From Pleodorina starrii (lineage: Eukaryota > Chlorophyta > Chlorophyceae > Chlamydomonadales > Volvocaceae): a stretch of 64,000 nt of DNA. Below the pieces are notes generated by a model. That model saw only the letters and a program-made list of their open reading frames with translations, ran no database searches and was not told where the DNA came from. Numbering within the stretch: position 1 is the stretch's first letter; each line of letters starts with the position of its first letter. The DNA lies in assembly GCA_030267565.1 (NCBI GenBank), contig BRXU01000053.1, positions 296,001 to 360,000 of the forward strand, read 5' to 3'. The position numbers and the translations under genes are program-made. Positions 50,260-60,248 of this stretch are shown piece after piece.

Positions 50260-52631
50260 TCACTGCATCGAGGTCGAAGCCGTCATCGACTTGTACAAGC
50301 AGTACAACCTCTGCACGGGCGCCGACAGGTTCGCCAGGTCTCGGAGCCCGGGCACGCTCCGCAGCGACTCCACGGTTTTCAGGTTGCCGTACATCTGGCC
50401 GCCCTTGATCTCCGTCTCCGCCACCAGGATGCACGCCACCGCCAGAGTGCTGGCACTGAACGAGGTCAGATCCGAGTCCAGCACAGCCAGCACCTGCGTC
50501 GCGTCGCATCGCGGGCCGAAAAACATTTGGGTGCACGGAAAGCAGCGCGCGGAAAGCAGCGCGTTGGGTGAGTGCAGCAACAACAACAAAGCAGCAATGC
50601 GCATGCAGACACTGCAGCCACAACAGTAAACTGGCATCAGGTCACATCATACCAGCAAAACCCTGATTTGTTCGTCTCAATCCGCGCGCGCAAAGCGGCG
50701 GACTGCGGCAAGACAAAAGGCATCTGGCTGGCTACCAGACGCTTAGCCCCCTGGGTCCCCGGGCACTCTCTGGCACCATAAGGCGCCCAGGCCGCTTCTT
50801 CTCATGAGTTCCACAACCCTCCCTGGACTTTGGAGCACCATCGCGCCCGTTGCACCCGCATCACCACCCCAAAGCAGCAGTACCAAGCTCCTTTTGGGTC
50901 TTCCGTGAAACGGGTCAATCCGTACCACTTGGCCAACCTTCGCGAGCGTCCCCCCTACCCCCCGCTTGGTGCACTCACCGCCAAGCGCAGCACGAGCTCC
51001 CGGAACTGCGTCTCCATCCCCAGTGGCACGACCTGCCCGTCTTGGGGGCGGTTGATGATGCGGTAGAGAAAGAGCGTCGTGAACGTGTAGATCGTCGGCA
51101 CGCGGAGCCGCCACTCGAGCGACTCCAACATGTGGATCTCCATAAGGCGAGAATCGTCAGCCTGAAGCAGCGGCAGCAGCAAGGATGATGGATGAAGCAA
51201 CAGAAGGCAGCAGGGGCGATGCACATGGGGGCCACAAAAGCGTTCATCAGCGTGGCGAAAACGGGTGGCTATCCAGCTCGCTATAGGTGCCTATTCAAAA
51301 ACGGGTGGCTAACCCAGATCGTGCCTGCAGCTGGTGCCTAAGCGAGGATGCGCGGGACGTGTGGGGACGCGCGGCCGAGCGATTGGTGGGGCTGGGCGGT
51401 GGTGACGACGTTGCGCGCGCGCAAGGGAGCGACGTGGGGGTGGTGGTGTCCAGTTGTGAGACACCGAGAAAGAAAAAAGGTAGGCGCGCACCTTGTACAG
51501 GTTCCCGTTCTCGTCGCGCGCCAAGCTGAGCAGCTCACCAGCGCACTGTTGCTGTGGGTGCCGAGGAATGGCGGCGGGGAGGGGAGGGGAGGATCAGCTT
51601 TGACTGTCTCGGGTGGACTGCTGTGGAAGGGGGAGGAATGGGAACCGACCAGCTAGACAGATTATGTCCAGCGTAAATCTTGCATAAAGGCGGCTCACAG
51701 GGAGAGGGGGGAGAAGGCCACCGACCTGCTCGAGCTTGGCCGCGACCGCGACGCTCGTGAGGGCGACCAGTTGGAGCAGCGACGGAGGTGTTGCGCCCTG
51801 CACGCCCAGTTGTGACAACAAGGTGTAAGATTCCGCTTACATGTACATGTTGTGAAATTTTCACACGGAACTAACCTCTCCAGAAGCCCGGAAAAAGCGA
51901 TCCAGGACTGAGACGGAGGAGAAGAAGGTTGATGTCGAGAGCACTCGGGCGTCGCAGACCTGGCGCATCCAATGCACGAGCGCTCCTCGATATTCAGGCG
52001 GAAGAGGACACGAGGTCATTGGGCCGAGGCTCTCCTCCTTGCTCAGCTCGTTGCTGCGGACCGATGGGGGAAGGTGCATTAAGCTTTGGGGGGGGAGAAG
52101 GTGAGATAGCGCTGCCAGCAAAACCTCCATACCTAAGCGTCTCTTCCGCATCTGCGTGACAGTAAGCAGGCCCTGGGAGAACTGCAGCTGGCAGGCCCGG
52201 AGCCCACTCGCGCGTAGCGTCTTCGTCCTCGTCGTCCTCGTCAAGCGCGTCCTCGCATTGCAGCATCCCCAGTGGCGAGCCTGACGCTGCACAGCAAACG
52301 TCTTCATCAACTTTAAGCGCTGAAGACCTTTGCCAGATGACGGAGCCCTCATTCTGCGTGGAAAAGATTGCATTACTCTCTTGACTGCAACCCCGCAACG
52401 CCTCCAGAAGCCGCATCGACTGTGGATGCTGCTCACCTCGGAATCAAACGAAGCAACATCGCTGCAGCTATCCGGCCTGGATGAGCACGCTTGTTTGCCA
52501 CATCCACCGAGCAGCGCTGGCTTCAAACGCCCCTGGTTATGCGCGTGCTCATTGTCACCATAGACCACTGCCAAGCAAGGATATTGTGATGGCGAGCTCA
52601 ACATGTCAGTCGCGCACAGCGGCGACGCCAT
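50260..52631 (-). CDS. Cyclin
   Basis: Seven minus-strand exons: 52631-52437, 52353-52133, 52053-51876, 51797-51726, 51551-51492, 51161-50979 and 50493-50260. All are GT-AG, phases agree, and they give 380 residues plus stop. The N-terminal region is low-complexity with an acidic DEDDEDED stretch. The cyclin box starts PEYRGALVHWMRQVCDARVL and continues TFFSSVSVLDRFFRASGE, LLQLVALTSVAVAAKLEQ, DSRLMEIHMLESLEWRLRVP and TIYTFTTLFLYRI; the second fold has VLDSDLTSFSASTLAVACIL. These match the core helices of A/B/D-type cyclins, which activate cyclin-dependent kinases. The exact class is unclear: the RLMEIHMLESLEWRL helix is closest to D types, the PEYRGALVHWM start to A/B types. Confidence 0.9.
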
Positions 52632-53877
52632 TATCGGGTACCCACCCGAAGAACTATTCTAGAACCTACAAATTTGTGTCTGATATGAGCTAGCCTAAAG
52701 AGTATTTTCTACCACATTTCTCTCATTCAGAGAGCTAGACAAAAGTGACCCTGTGAGCTTTGAATGACAGCAGACGGCGTTGCCGTACATTTGTTTGCTA
52801 AGATGGCTGCCCCCATTTGAACATCTGAAATTAGAGGCACATTCAGGAGCTGTAACTTGCAACGATGCTTAATGTAAAACGCCCAGGCTGCGGACGTTCC
52901 CCGGGTCCTGCAGGTAGGGTTCCGTCGACGACTTGCTCCATTTCTGTCGTGCCGGCACCAACACTCCCATACTTTTGTTCAATGTGGAACTTGTATGGAC
53001 CCTGGCGGTAAAACGCTATCAAATACGGATCGGCAGGCGGCCCCGTGAGCCCCGTGCTTGGTAATTGCCCCTACATAGGACCTAGACGTGCAACCGTACC
53101 CTTGGTCTTCTGCGCTTAGGGAGATTTGTAAATCACAAAACAGCATCGCAGTAATAATGCTTGTCACGAACCAGCCACGGAAGACCGATTGGCCGCCAAC
53201 AAGATAGCTGCCGGCAATACTTCCACGCGGTCAGGCAAAGTAGTCATGAAGTTATCTTCTGCAGAAAATGTTCTTGCAAAATTAATGTAGAAAATGAAAT
53301 ATGTCTGTATCTTGCCTTAGCTTATGTGATATCAAGCAGTTTTCACTAAACCGGCCACGTCATTTTGCAACGTACGGTGCCCGACTGCCCGTCGAAAGCG
53401 AACCAGTCCACCCAATCAAATTCACAGCAAGTTATATCAGAGCACGTTATTCACATCACGTTATGTTTGCGTGTGGCATTGAGTAATAGCACGTTTTTTG
53501 CTCCGCGCCGCCCAGCTGGAAAACTCGATACAGGACGAATCGTAAGCGAGCCAGGCTTCATCCAAGGCCATTTGACATTCACACTAACTGTTAAAGAACA
53601 CTGCGTTAAGTGATGTCTTCGTTACAGGCCAAAACTCCCTCCCTCGGGCCGGACAAGCTGAAAGGTTTCGTAACCAGGCTAGCACCAACAACTGCAATTA
53701 CCTCTCCGAGATATCGGGTGTTGGTCAAGCATACAATGCCAATACCAGGCATCACGGGATCGAGGCTGCCGCCGCATGGCGCCGCCCGACATATTCCGAC
53801 ATGACATTTCACTTGCGCACATGCCGAACCCAACGAGTCATGTAGAGCCCCATTGACGTTACGCGGCACGACCTCGC
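52632..53877. other. Upstream of the cyclin gene; no gene recognised
   Basis: Relatively AT-rich unique sequence likely to include the cyclin promoter. No supported coding sequence. Confidence 0.45.
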
Positions 53878-54117
53878 TTATACTACAATTTTCATTCTGC
53901 GTCGCATCTCAGGGCAGCGTTTAATAAAAAACCGAAACAGACCGAGCAGGGTGCCCGCAGCCGCAGCCCGGCCACTGCTTACTCTGGTGACAACCCAGAC
54001 AGCGGCCGCGGCGGCGGCGGCCGCCCATTCATCACCGCCCGCCAATAATGCTCCACTTGAAATGAACGCGAGGGCATCCAGCCCGTTTAAACTTCGCGCG
54101 AAAATGACATCGCGCAG
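53878..54117 (-). CDS. Possible terminal exon of an unidentified membrane protein
   Basis: Starts after a good acceptor (TTGCGTTGCAG) and reads 79 codons to a stop: LRDVIFARSLNGLDALAF, a hydrophobic/Ala-rich stretch (EWAAAAAAAAVWVV), then LGLFRFFIKRCPEMRRRMK with a basic end. It lacks its own ATG at the start. I could not find the upstream exons between 54118 and 54954, and I do not recognise the family. Confidence 0.33.
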   Translation of the reverse strand: MRDVIFARSLNGLDALAFISSGALLAGGDEWAAAAAAAAVWVVTRVSSGRAAAAGTLLGLFRFFIKRCPEMRRRMKIVV

Positions 54118-54686
54118 CTGCAACGCAACATTTCGGTCTGCCGTACCACGCCCTGTACGAGTCTGGATTCAGAAGTAGGTGTAGTAGCTTGACGCGAGAC
54201 TCCAACCGAAGAAGTATTGTGGGCTGAAACCTGATATTGGCAATGGCAAGTTCGGATTCCTCCAGGTCGTTACAGGCTGCGCTGGCGATATTGGCGCTAG
54301 ATCGGCCTCAGCCAGTCGGGACACCACCCGATGCCTACGATCACTGCGTACTACCGATGACTCGTCCACGTATTATTGACCTAGCAGCATGGAAGATAGC
54401 TCTCTTGCGCATGCCCAGGAGCGCGGACCACGGACGCGCTCACTCGCCATCACCACCGATCATCGAGCAGATCAACCTCCCTGGAGAGAAATATCCCATC
54501 GAATATCGTACCGGAAACGCCTCCGCAAATATCAGACCAATGCCCACAGAATAAACTATTCAACAGAAAGGAGTTAAACTACGGAAAGGAACACCTTAGC
54601 CAAGGACCCAACTGACCCATGGTCGGAAACCGTTAACCAACTAACCGCCGCGGTAATACGCAAATCGGACGGTGCAGCAAACCAGC

Positions 54687-56641
54687 ATGACAGCTGTCAC
54701 GCCGCATTACCGTACTCGCTGGGTTTCCCACACTCTGGATACCAGAACTCCCCCCCCAGCCGACAGAAACGGCGGAAGGCGCCGTAAGGGCGGCGAACAC
54801 ACAAGCGAAGAAACGCCAAATGTTGATACTCAACCACCGAAAGGGCTTCTAGTTACGAGAAAGGAAGGCAGCGCGCTGCTACCAAGCTGCTAATACGCGC
54901 GTGTCTCAGCGCTATAACCGCCTCAATGTCCAACGGCCAAAGGCCTCCAAGAGTTCACAAGAACATCGCAGCCGACTGGTACTGGCCCTTCAGCATGCGG
55001 CGCGCAACCAGCGCGTTCGCGAACACGATCAACCACACACCCCGCCGACCCGACGAGTTGCGCGGCAGGCACATCGCCACCAGCAAACGACCCGCCTCCC
55101 GGAGTGACTTTAGGTAGCGCGACCGAGGCTCGTGCGCCTCCGTGAGATACCACCCCGGCACCAAGATACACGCCACGAAAGCGGCATAGCGAACCGCTAG
55201 CGGCAACGCCACATCCACCAGCGGCATCTCTGGGCACGAGACGATCGCATCCAGCTTCCCCTCCAGCTGCAAGCGCTTGTAGAAGGCCGGCTGCATCGCA
55301 TCCTCGTGTGAATCCGCATCACGGCGTGGATCCAGATCATTGGTGACGACGCGAAACCCCCGCTCCTTGAACACCCACGCGATGGTGCCCGTGCCGACCC
55401 ACGGGTCACAGACCCACGACACCGATGACCAATCAAGCCGCTCAAACAAGGACTCCAGCATAGCGGGTGACGTAGAAGCCCCAACTGGACCACCGCGCAG
55501 GTGCGGTGCCGTGAGCGACATGCGCGAGAGGCTCTGCACCGTGTGCTCGCCCGGCATTAAATACTCCAGCGCCATCTTCAAACCCTCGCGACGGCCACTC
55601 GCCCAGTAATCGGGCAGCTCCACCTCCTGGGTATCAAGGCCGTACACTAGGGGCCGCCGGTTGTCAAAGCTCTTCACGCTGCCGGCTTGCTAAAAGTCAA
55701 ACCCGTCGGCTATCACGCATTATGCCGTAAGGAGCCGGCACCCATCGCAGGCTACTGACCGCCGCTTGTCTGCGGGCACGGGCAGGCTCTCTGTTCAGCC
55801 CCCGTCCCTTGGCTCACCCTCGCGCTGGTGGCTTGGCGCGCGCTGCTAAATCATGCCAAACAGGACCCCACCTGTGTAAACTCCTAATTCAGGCTATAAT
55901 AACGCTGCCCGGTGACCTGCAACCTTCCCGCAAAGTAACTCGCAAACGACGGACAACCCTATCGATGGCCGGCGGGTACACGACAAGGAGCCGGGCGCAT
56001 TGAAGGTTGTAGTATAAAGGTAGGAAGAGAAGGAGGAAAGGTGAAGCAATGGCAGCAGATAGGAATATTCCGCCTGCAGCACCAAAGCTGGAATATCGGA
56101 AAGCCGCCGAAGGAACGCCATCAGGTAGCACCATCAGGCTGACGAACTCGCTGCTCCGGAGCCCAATTCATAGACCGGCCAGTAGTCTGACTACGAAATA
56201 TGTCAGGGTTCCGTTACAAACGAGTAGTGGTCCTCGGTACGCGATTTCCGGGTCTCATCGTTCCACGGGAGGCCTGGGCTACATTCGCCCAATGATCCTA
56301 ATTCCTCACATGATACTCACTGTCCCGAATCAGGCTACGACTAAGCGTCGAGCAGTCAATCGTGGCGCGAGACGCTGGGACAGCGTCGAAATGACCCTTA
56401 AGAACCAACAGATCATGACTGCCGTACCAGAAACCAACCACAGGTAAGCAAACCACCAGACTGCCAGGAGATCAACGCAATGGAAATATTCCAACCATAA
56501 AATACATCTTCCAAACCAACCACATCTCAAGTATGATACACATCAGCGACCCACAGACCCATGCGACATTACACCATAACCTCGCCTTCGACCTCAGACC
56601 AGCGCGCCTGTCCCGCAAATCGAACGAATTCAGTAATCCGT
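54687..56641. mobile_element. Modular tandem repeat, unit 1 (with methyltransferase-like core)
   Basis: Begins with CATGACAGCTGTCACG and ends before the next copy of the same sequence at 56642. Its first ~110 bases match 56642-56752, and its last ~1,010 bases (from about 55627) match 57606-58866. The middle is different and carries the methyltransferase-like frame. The final ~640 bases differ from the second unit at only about three positions by eye, so the duplication is recent. A 132-codon frame (56049-56447) recurs in unit 2 with one amino acid change, but its coding status is unproven. Confidence 0.8.
54955..55689 (-). CDS. SAM-dependent methyltransferase-like protein inside the repeat
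   Basis: A minus-strand frame of about 240 codons that is open from 55689, directly after TTTGACTTTTAG, which is either an in-frame stop or a splice acceptor; there is no ATG until MALEYLMPGEH. It holds a Rossmann motif I (CDPWVGTGTIAWVFKERGF), an acidic strand end (VVTNDLDP) and SCPEMPLVD at the place where DNA/RNA methyltransferases carry N/D/S-PP-Y/F; then IVFANALVARRML near the end. The N-terminus (SFDNRRPLVYGLDTQ) is shared with a broken copy at 57658. Class I methyltransferase fold is likely; the substrate (DNA, RNA or other) cannot be told. It may be the last exon of a larger mobile-element gene. Confidence 0.55.
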   Translation of the reverse strand, partial: QAGSVKSFDNRRPLVYGLDTQEVELPDYWASGRREGLKMALEYLMPGEHTVQSLSRMSLTAPHLRGGPVGASTSPAMLESLFERLDWSSVSWVCDPWVGTGTIAWVFKERGFRVVTNDLDPRRDADSHEDAMQPAFYKRLQLEGKLDAIVSCPEMPLVDVALPLAVRYAAFVACILVPGWYLTEAHEPRSRYLKSLREAGRLLVAMCLPRNSSGRRGVWLIVFANALVARRMLKGQYQSAAMFL

Positions 56642-58867
56642 CATGACAGCTGTCACGCCCGATTACCGTACTCGCTGGGTTTCACACACTCTGGATACCA
56701 GAACTCCCCCCCAGCCGACAGAAACGGCGGAAGGCGCCGTAAGGGCGGCTGACACACCAGAGCAAGGAAACTGCCCGACTAACGCTAACCTGCTGCCAGT
56801 CACTAAGCAACAGCAACGCAACACCGACAATGGCAAAACGCCAGGCTCACGACAAAGCACGCCAGAACCAACTGCCCCAGACAAATCAATCTCCGCACAG
56901 CTCACCCAGACCGAGAAAAGGTATCTATCTAGAAAGGAAAACCCTGAAGCGCAGACCGGCAAAGCAGAACAGAGCACCGCCAAGGCGACGAAGGAGATAA
57001 ACGAAACCCAGTGCACAGGCTCATCAACGGCCTGCACCGGGCAAAAGAAAGGCTGCGGGCTGGACCTACTCACGTGGCATGCGACAGGTGAACACGGCCG
57101 ACTGCTGGGATAGGCTAGCACTCCCTTGGGCCGCCCTAGTCAGCCAGGACACTCTTCTTGAGGCTCATGCACCAACCAACGGACGTAGCGGAACTCAGCG
57201 GCACACCGTGAACGGAACACATTCAATGGACTCAGGACTAAGGACTTTTGAGCCATTGCATTCCGTAAACATAATCCAATCTAGGAACTCCTCGGCCCTG
57301 CACGTGTGACTCTCGAAGTCGCTTGCACGGCAATCTGCACATCCCCTGGAAAACCCTGGCCCTGGTAAAACACTATTCAACAGAACATCCCTCAGAAATC
57401 CCCTGGAGAACCCTTGTCCAGCACGGCTGGCAGAAACGGTGCACTCGAATGACACGTTTGGGCAGTGAAACACGGCGCACCTGCGCGGCCGGGATGAAGC
57501 CATTCCCGGAAAGCGCCACATACAAAAGAAGACCGCCTTATCAGAGGACCAGATGTCTGCGCCCGGAATGCCGCACTCGGGGGAAAACCCTGGCTAGCAC
57601 GCCCCCCCTGGGTATCAAGGCCGTACACAAGGGGCCGCCGGTTGTCAAAGCTCTTCACGCTGCCGGCTTGCTAAAAGTCAAACCCGTCGGCTACCACGCA
57701 TTATGCCGTAAGGAGCCGGCACCCATCTCAAGCTACTGACCGCCGTTTGTCTGCGGGCACGGGCAGGCTCTCCGTTCGGCCCCCGTCCCTTGGCTCACCC
57801 TCGCGCTGGTGGCTCGGCGCGCGCTGCTAAATCATGCCAAACAGGACCCCACCTGTGTAACCTCCTAATTAAGGCTATAATACCGCTGCCCGGTGACCTG
57901 CAACCTTCCCGCAAAGTTACTCGCAAGCGACGGAGAACCCTATCGATGGCCGGCGGATACGCGACAAGGAGCCGGACGCGTTTCGCGCTCGTTAACCCAC
58001 TCAAAGGCATCCAGATCATGCATCGGTCTTCACAAAGGGTACTCGATCTCCCTTCCAAACGCTCAGGTATCGGCGGGCATCACGATGAACATCACAGGCC
58101 GGCACTCGATCATAGTCGCCGGCATCTTCAAGACATAATCATCATTTAATAGCTCCATCGCGTAATCACCAAGCGGTCTCGTAGCTCGATCCTGGCTGAA
58201 GCCAGGCATGGTCTCGTGTCAGAAGGTTGTAGTATAAAGGTAGGAAGAGAAGGAGGAAAGGTGAAGCAATGGCAGCAGATAGGAATATTCCGCCTGCAGC
58301 ACCAAAGCTGGAATATCGGAAAGCCGCCGAAGGAACGCCATCAGGTAGGACCATCAGGCTGACGAACTCGCTGCTCCGGAGCCCAATTCATAGACCGGCC
58401 AGTAGCCTGACTACGAAATATGTCAGGGTTCCGCTACAAACGAGTAGTGGTCCTCGGTACGCGATTTCCGGGTCTCATCGTTCCACGGGAGGCCTGGGCT
58501 ACATTCGCCCAATGATCCTAATTCCTCACATGATACTCACTGTCCCGAATCAGGCTACGACTAAGCGTCGAGCAGTCAATCGTGGCGCGAGACGCTGGGA
58601 CAGCGTCGAAATGACCCTTAAGAACCAACAGATCATGACTGCCGTACCAGAAACCAACCACAGGTAAGCAAACCACCAGACTGCCAGGAGATCAACGCAA
58701 TGGAAATATTCCAACCATAAAATACATCTTCCAAACCAACCACATCTCAAGTATGATACACATCAGCGACCCACAGACCCATGCGACATTACACCATAAC
58801 CTCGCCTTCGACCTCAGACCAGCGCGCCTGTCCCGCAAATCGAACGAATTCAGTAATCCGTCATGAC
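56642..58867. mobile_element. Modular tandem repeat, unit 2 (different core)
   Basis: Shares both ends with unit 1 but has an unrelated ~850-bp core (56755-57605). It carries ~245 bases (about 57978-58223) absent from unit 1. It ends at AATCCGTCATGACA, the same sequence that ends unit 1 and leads into the next CATGACAGCTGTCACG. No conserved protein was recognised in its core. Confidence 0.8.
57606..57670 (-). pseudogene. Remnant of the methyltransferase-like frame
   Basis: The first ~20 codons of the unit 1 frame, from the TTTTAG boundary through SFDNRRPLVYGLDTQ, are preserved, then the sequence switches to the unrelated core at about 57606, directly after a CCCAG. Confidence 0.8.
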
Positions 58868-60248
58868 ATGGAGTCTCCCGGCGACGACTGTACACGAACC
58901 GCAGGCTGGCAGCTCCTAGGAACGAGGCACAAGCCGACGCGCTAGCCGGGATGCCAGACGCCCGGAAGCGAGTGAATGGAAGAGGCTCCTCAGGCCCGCG
59001 CCCCCTTGGTCTGTGCGCCTTGGGCAAAAGCGAGCCATCACCCGCACACCGGAAAGCATAAGGCCGGATCGGGCTTCACGAGGGGCAGAACCCGCTCCAG
59101 CCCATGCTGCCTCACCAAGCCACGGGTCGCCGCCGCCCGCGAGACACGTCCACACACACACCCACCTACACACACACACACACACACGGCCAGCCGCCAC
59201 TCGCAACCAGCGCCTCGCGAGATTCCCAGGCTGAGAGCGGCACAGCATCCCACAGGCCCGGGCTCGGAGCCTCGGACCCGCGCGCTGGAGCACACACGGA
59301 CTCGGGCCCGCGCGCTGGAGCACACACGGACTCGGGCCCGCGCGCTGGAGCACACACGGACTCGGGCCCGCGCGCTGGGGCACACACGCGCGCTCTGCGC
59401 AGCCGTCGTCAGGTCGTCCGCTCGCCCGCGTGGCAATGATGGTGGTGGTGGTGATGGTGATGAGGAGGAGGAGAGGAGGAGGAGGATCATGATGGCGGCT
59501 GCCTGGTCGGCAATGCCGTAAGCGGAGCTGGCAGCTGGCCCAGCCGCTTCTCCGCCCCCGGCCCTCCTCTCTTACAAGGACAAGAACAGAGCCCGCGGCT
59601 TGCTGACAGGTTTGTTGGCGCGCGCCAAAACGTCGGGGCCAGAGGCCCGCCGCCAACCGGGGCGCCGCATGGCAAAAATATTACCCCTCTGGCCGCGGGT
59701 CTCGGAGCCTTCCTCCCGCCGGGCTCGCTCTTTGCTGTCTGGGTGACTCCTGAGTCCTGACTCGTGCTGTCTGGTCAGGGTGTCGGTGTGTCTTTCTTTT
59801 GCCTGTTTGGGTCGTCTCCGCTGCTGCAGTGCACAAAGGGCCAGCAGGCTCGCTGGCTCTACCCCTCCGTGGTTCCGGAGCCTACTCCAACAACTGCAAG
59901 CAAGGGACAGCGCCAGTCCCCCAGCTCCTATCCTGAACACAAGAGCGAGACCGCACTCCGCCGCCCCACCCCGCACCGCCACCAACACGCGGCCCACCAA
60001 TCGTGAGGCGCACCCCCCTGCCCCCGGGGGGGCACCTCCTCCTCCACGCGTGCCGGCCTACACTGCAGCCGCCAGCGGCGCGTGCGCCCGCCGCCAAAGT
60101 ACAGCTACACTCGCTCGCGCATTCGCACATCCATTCATTCGCCTGCTGTGCTTCGGCGGAGGGGCGGGGATGCGGGGTGCGCAGCTGAACACGCCGTGCG
60201 CGTCGGCATGTCGACGCCTCACCCAAATCCGCCACACCCAAACTCAAG
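58868..60248. other. 3' flank of the ARGLU1-like gene; no firm exon
   Basis: GC-rich sequence with a GT/AC run (59150-59189), a 30-bp minisatellite and a GGTGGTGATG run near 59440-59462. On the minus strand a frame ending at 59572 finishes NKPVSKPRALFLSL, loosely like the ARGLU1 C-terminus, but no splice path was established. Confidence 0.4.
59277..59387. repeat. 30-bp minisatellite
   Basis: Almost four perfect copies of a 30-bp unit beginning GCGCGCTGGAGCACACACGG and ending in GGGCCC. Confidence 0.95.

Noticed and set aside
51994..52416. Alternative cyclin start at an ATG in the frame of exon 2 (52416)
   Set aside because: The upstream exon 52631-52437 joins exon 2 in phase across a clean GT-AG intron, giving a longer frame; the internal ATG remains possible but less likely.
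56049..56447. 132-codon frame repeated at 58269-58667 as a gene
   Set aside because: Near-identity reflects the recent DNA duplication, so it is no evidence of selection; no recognisable domain.
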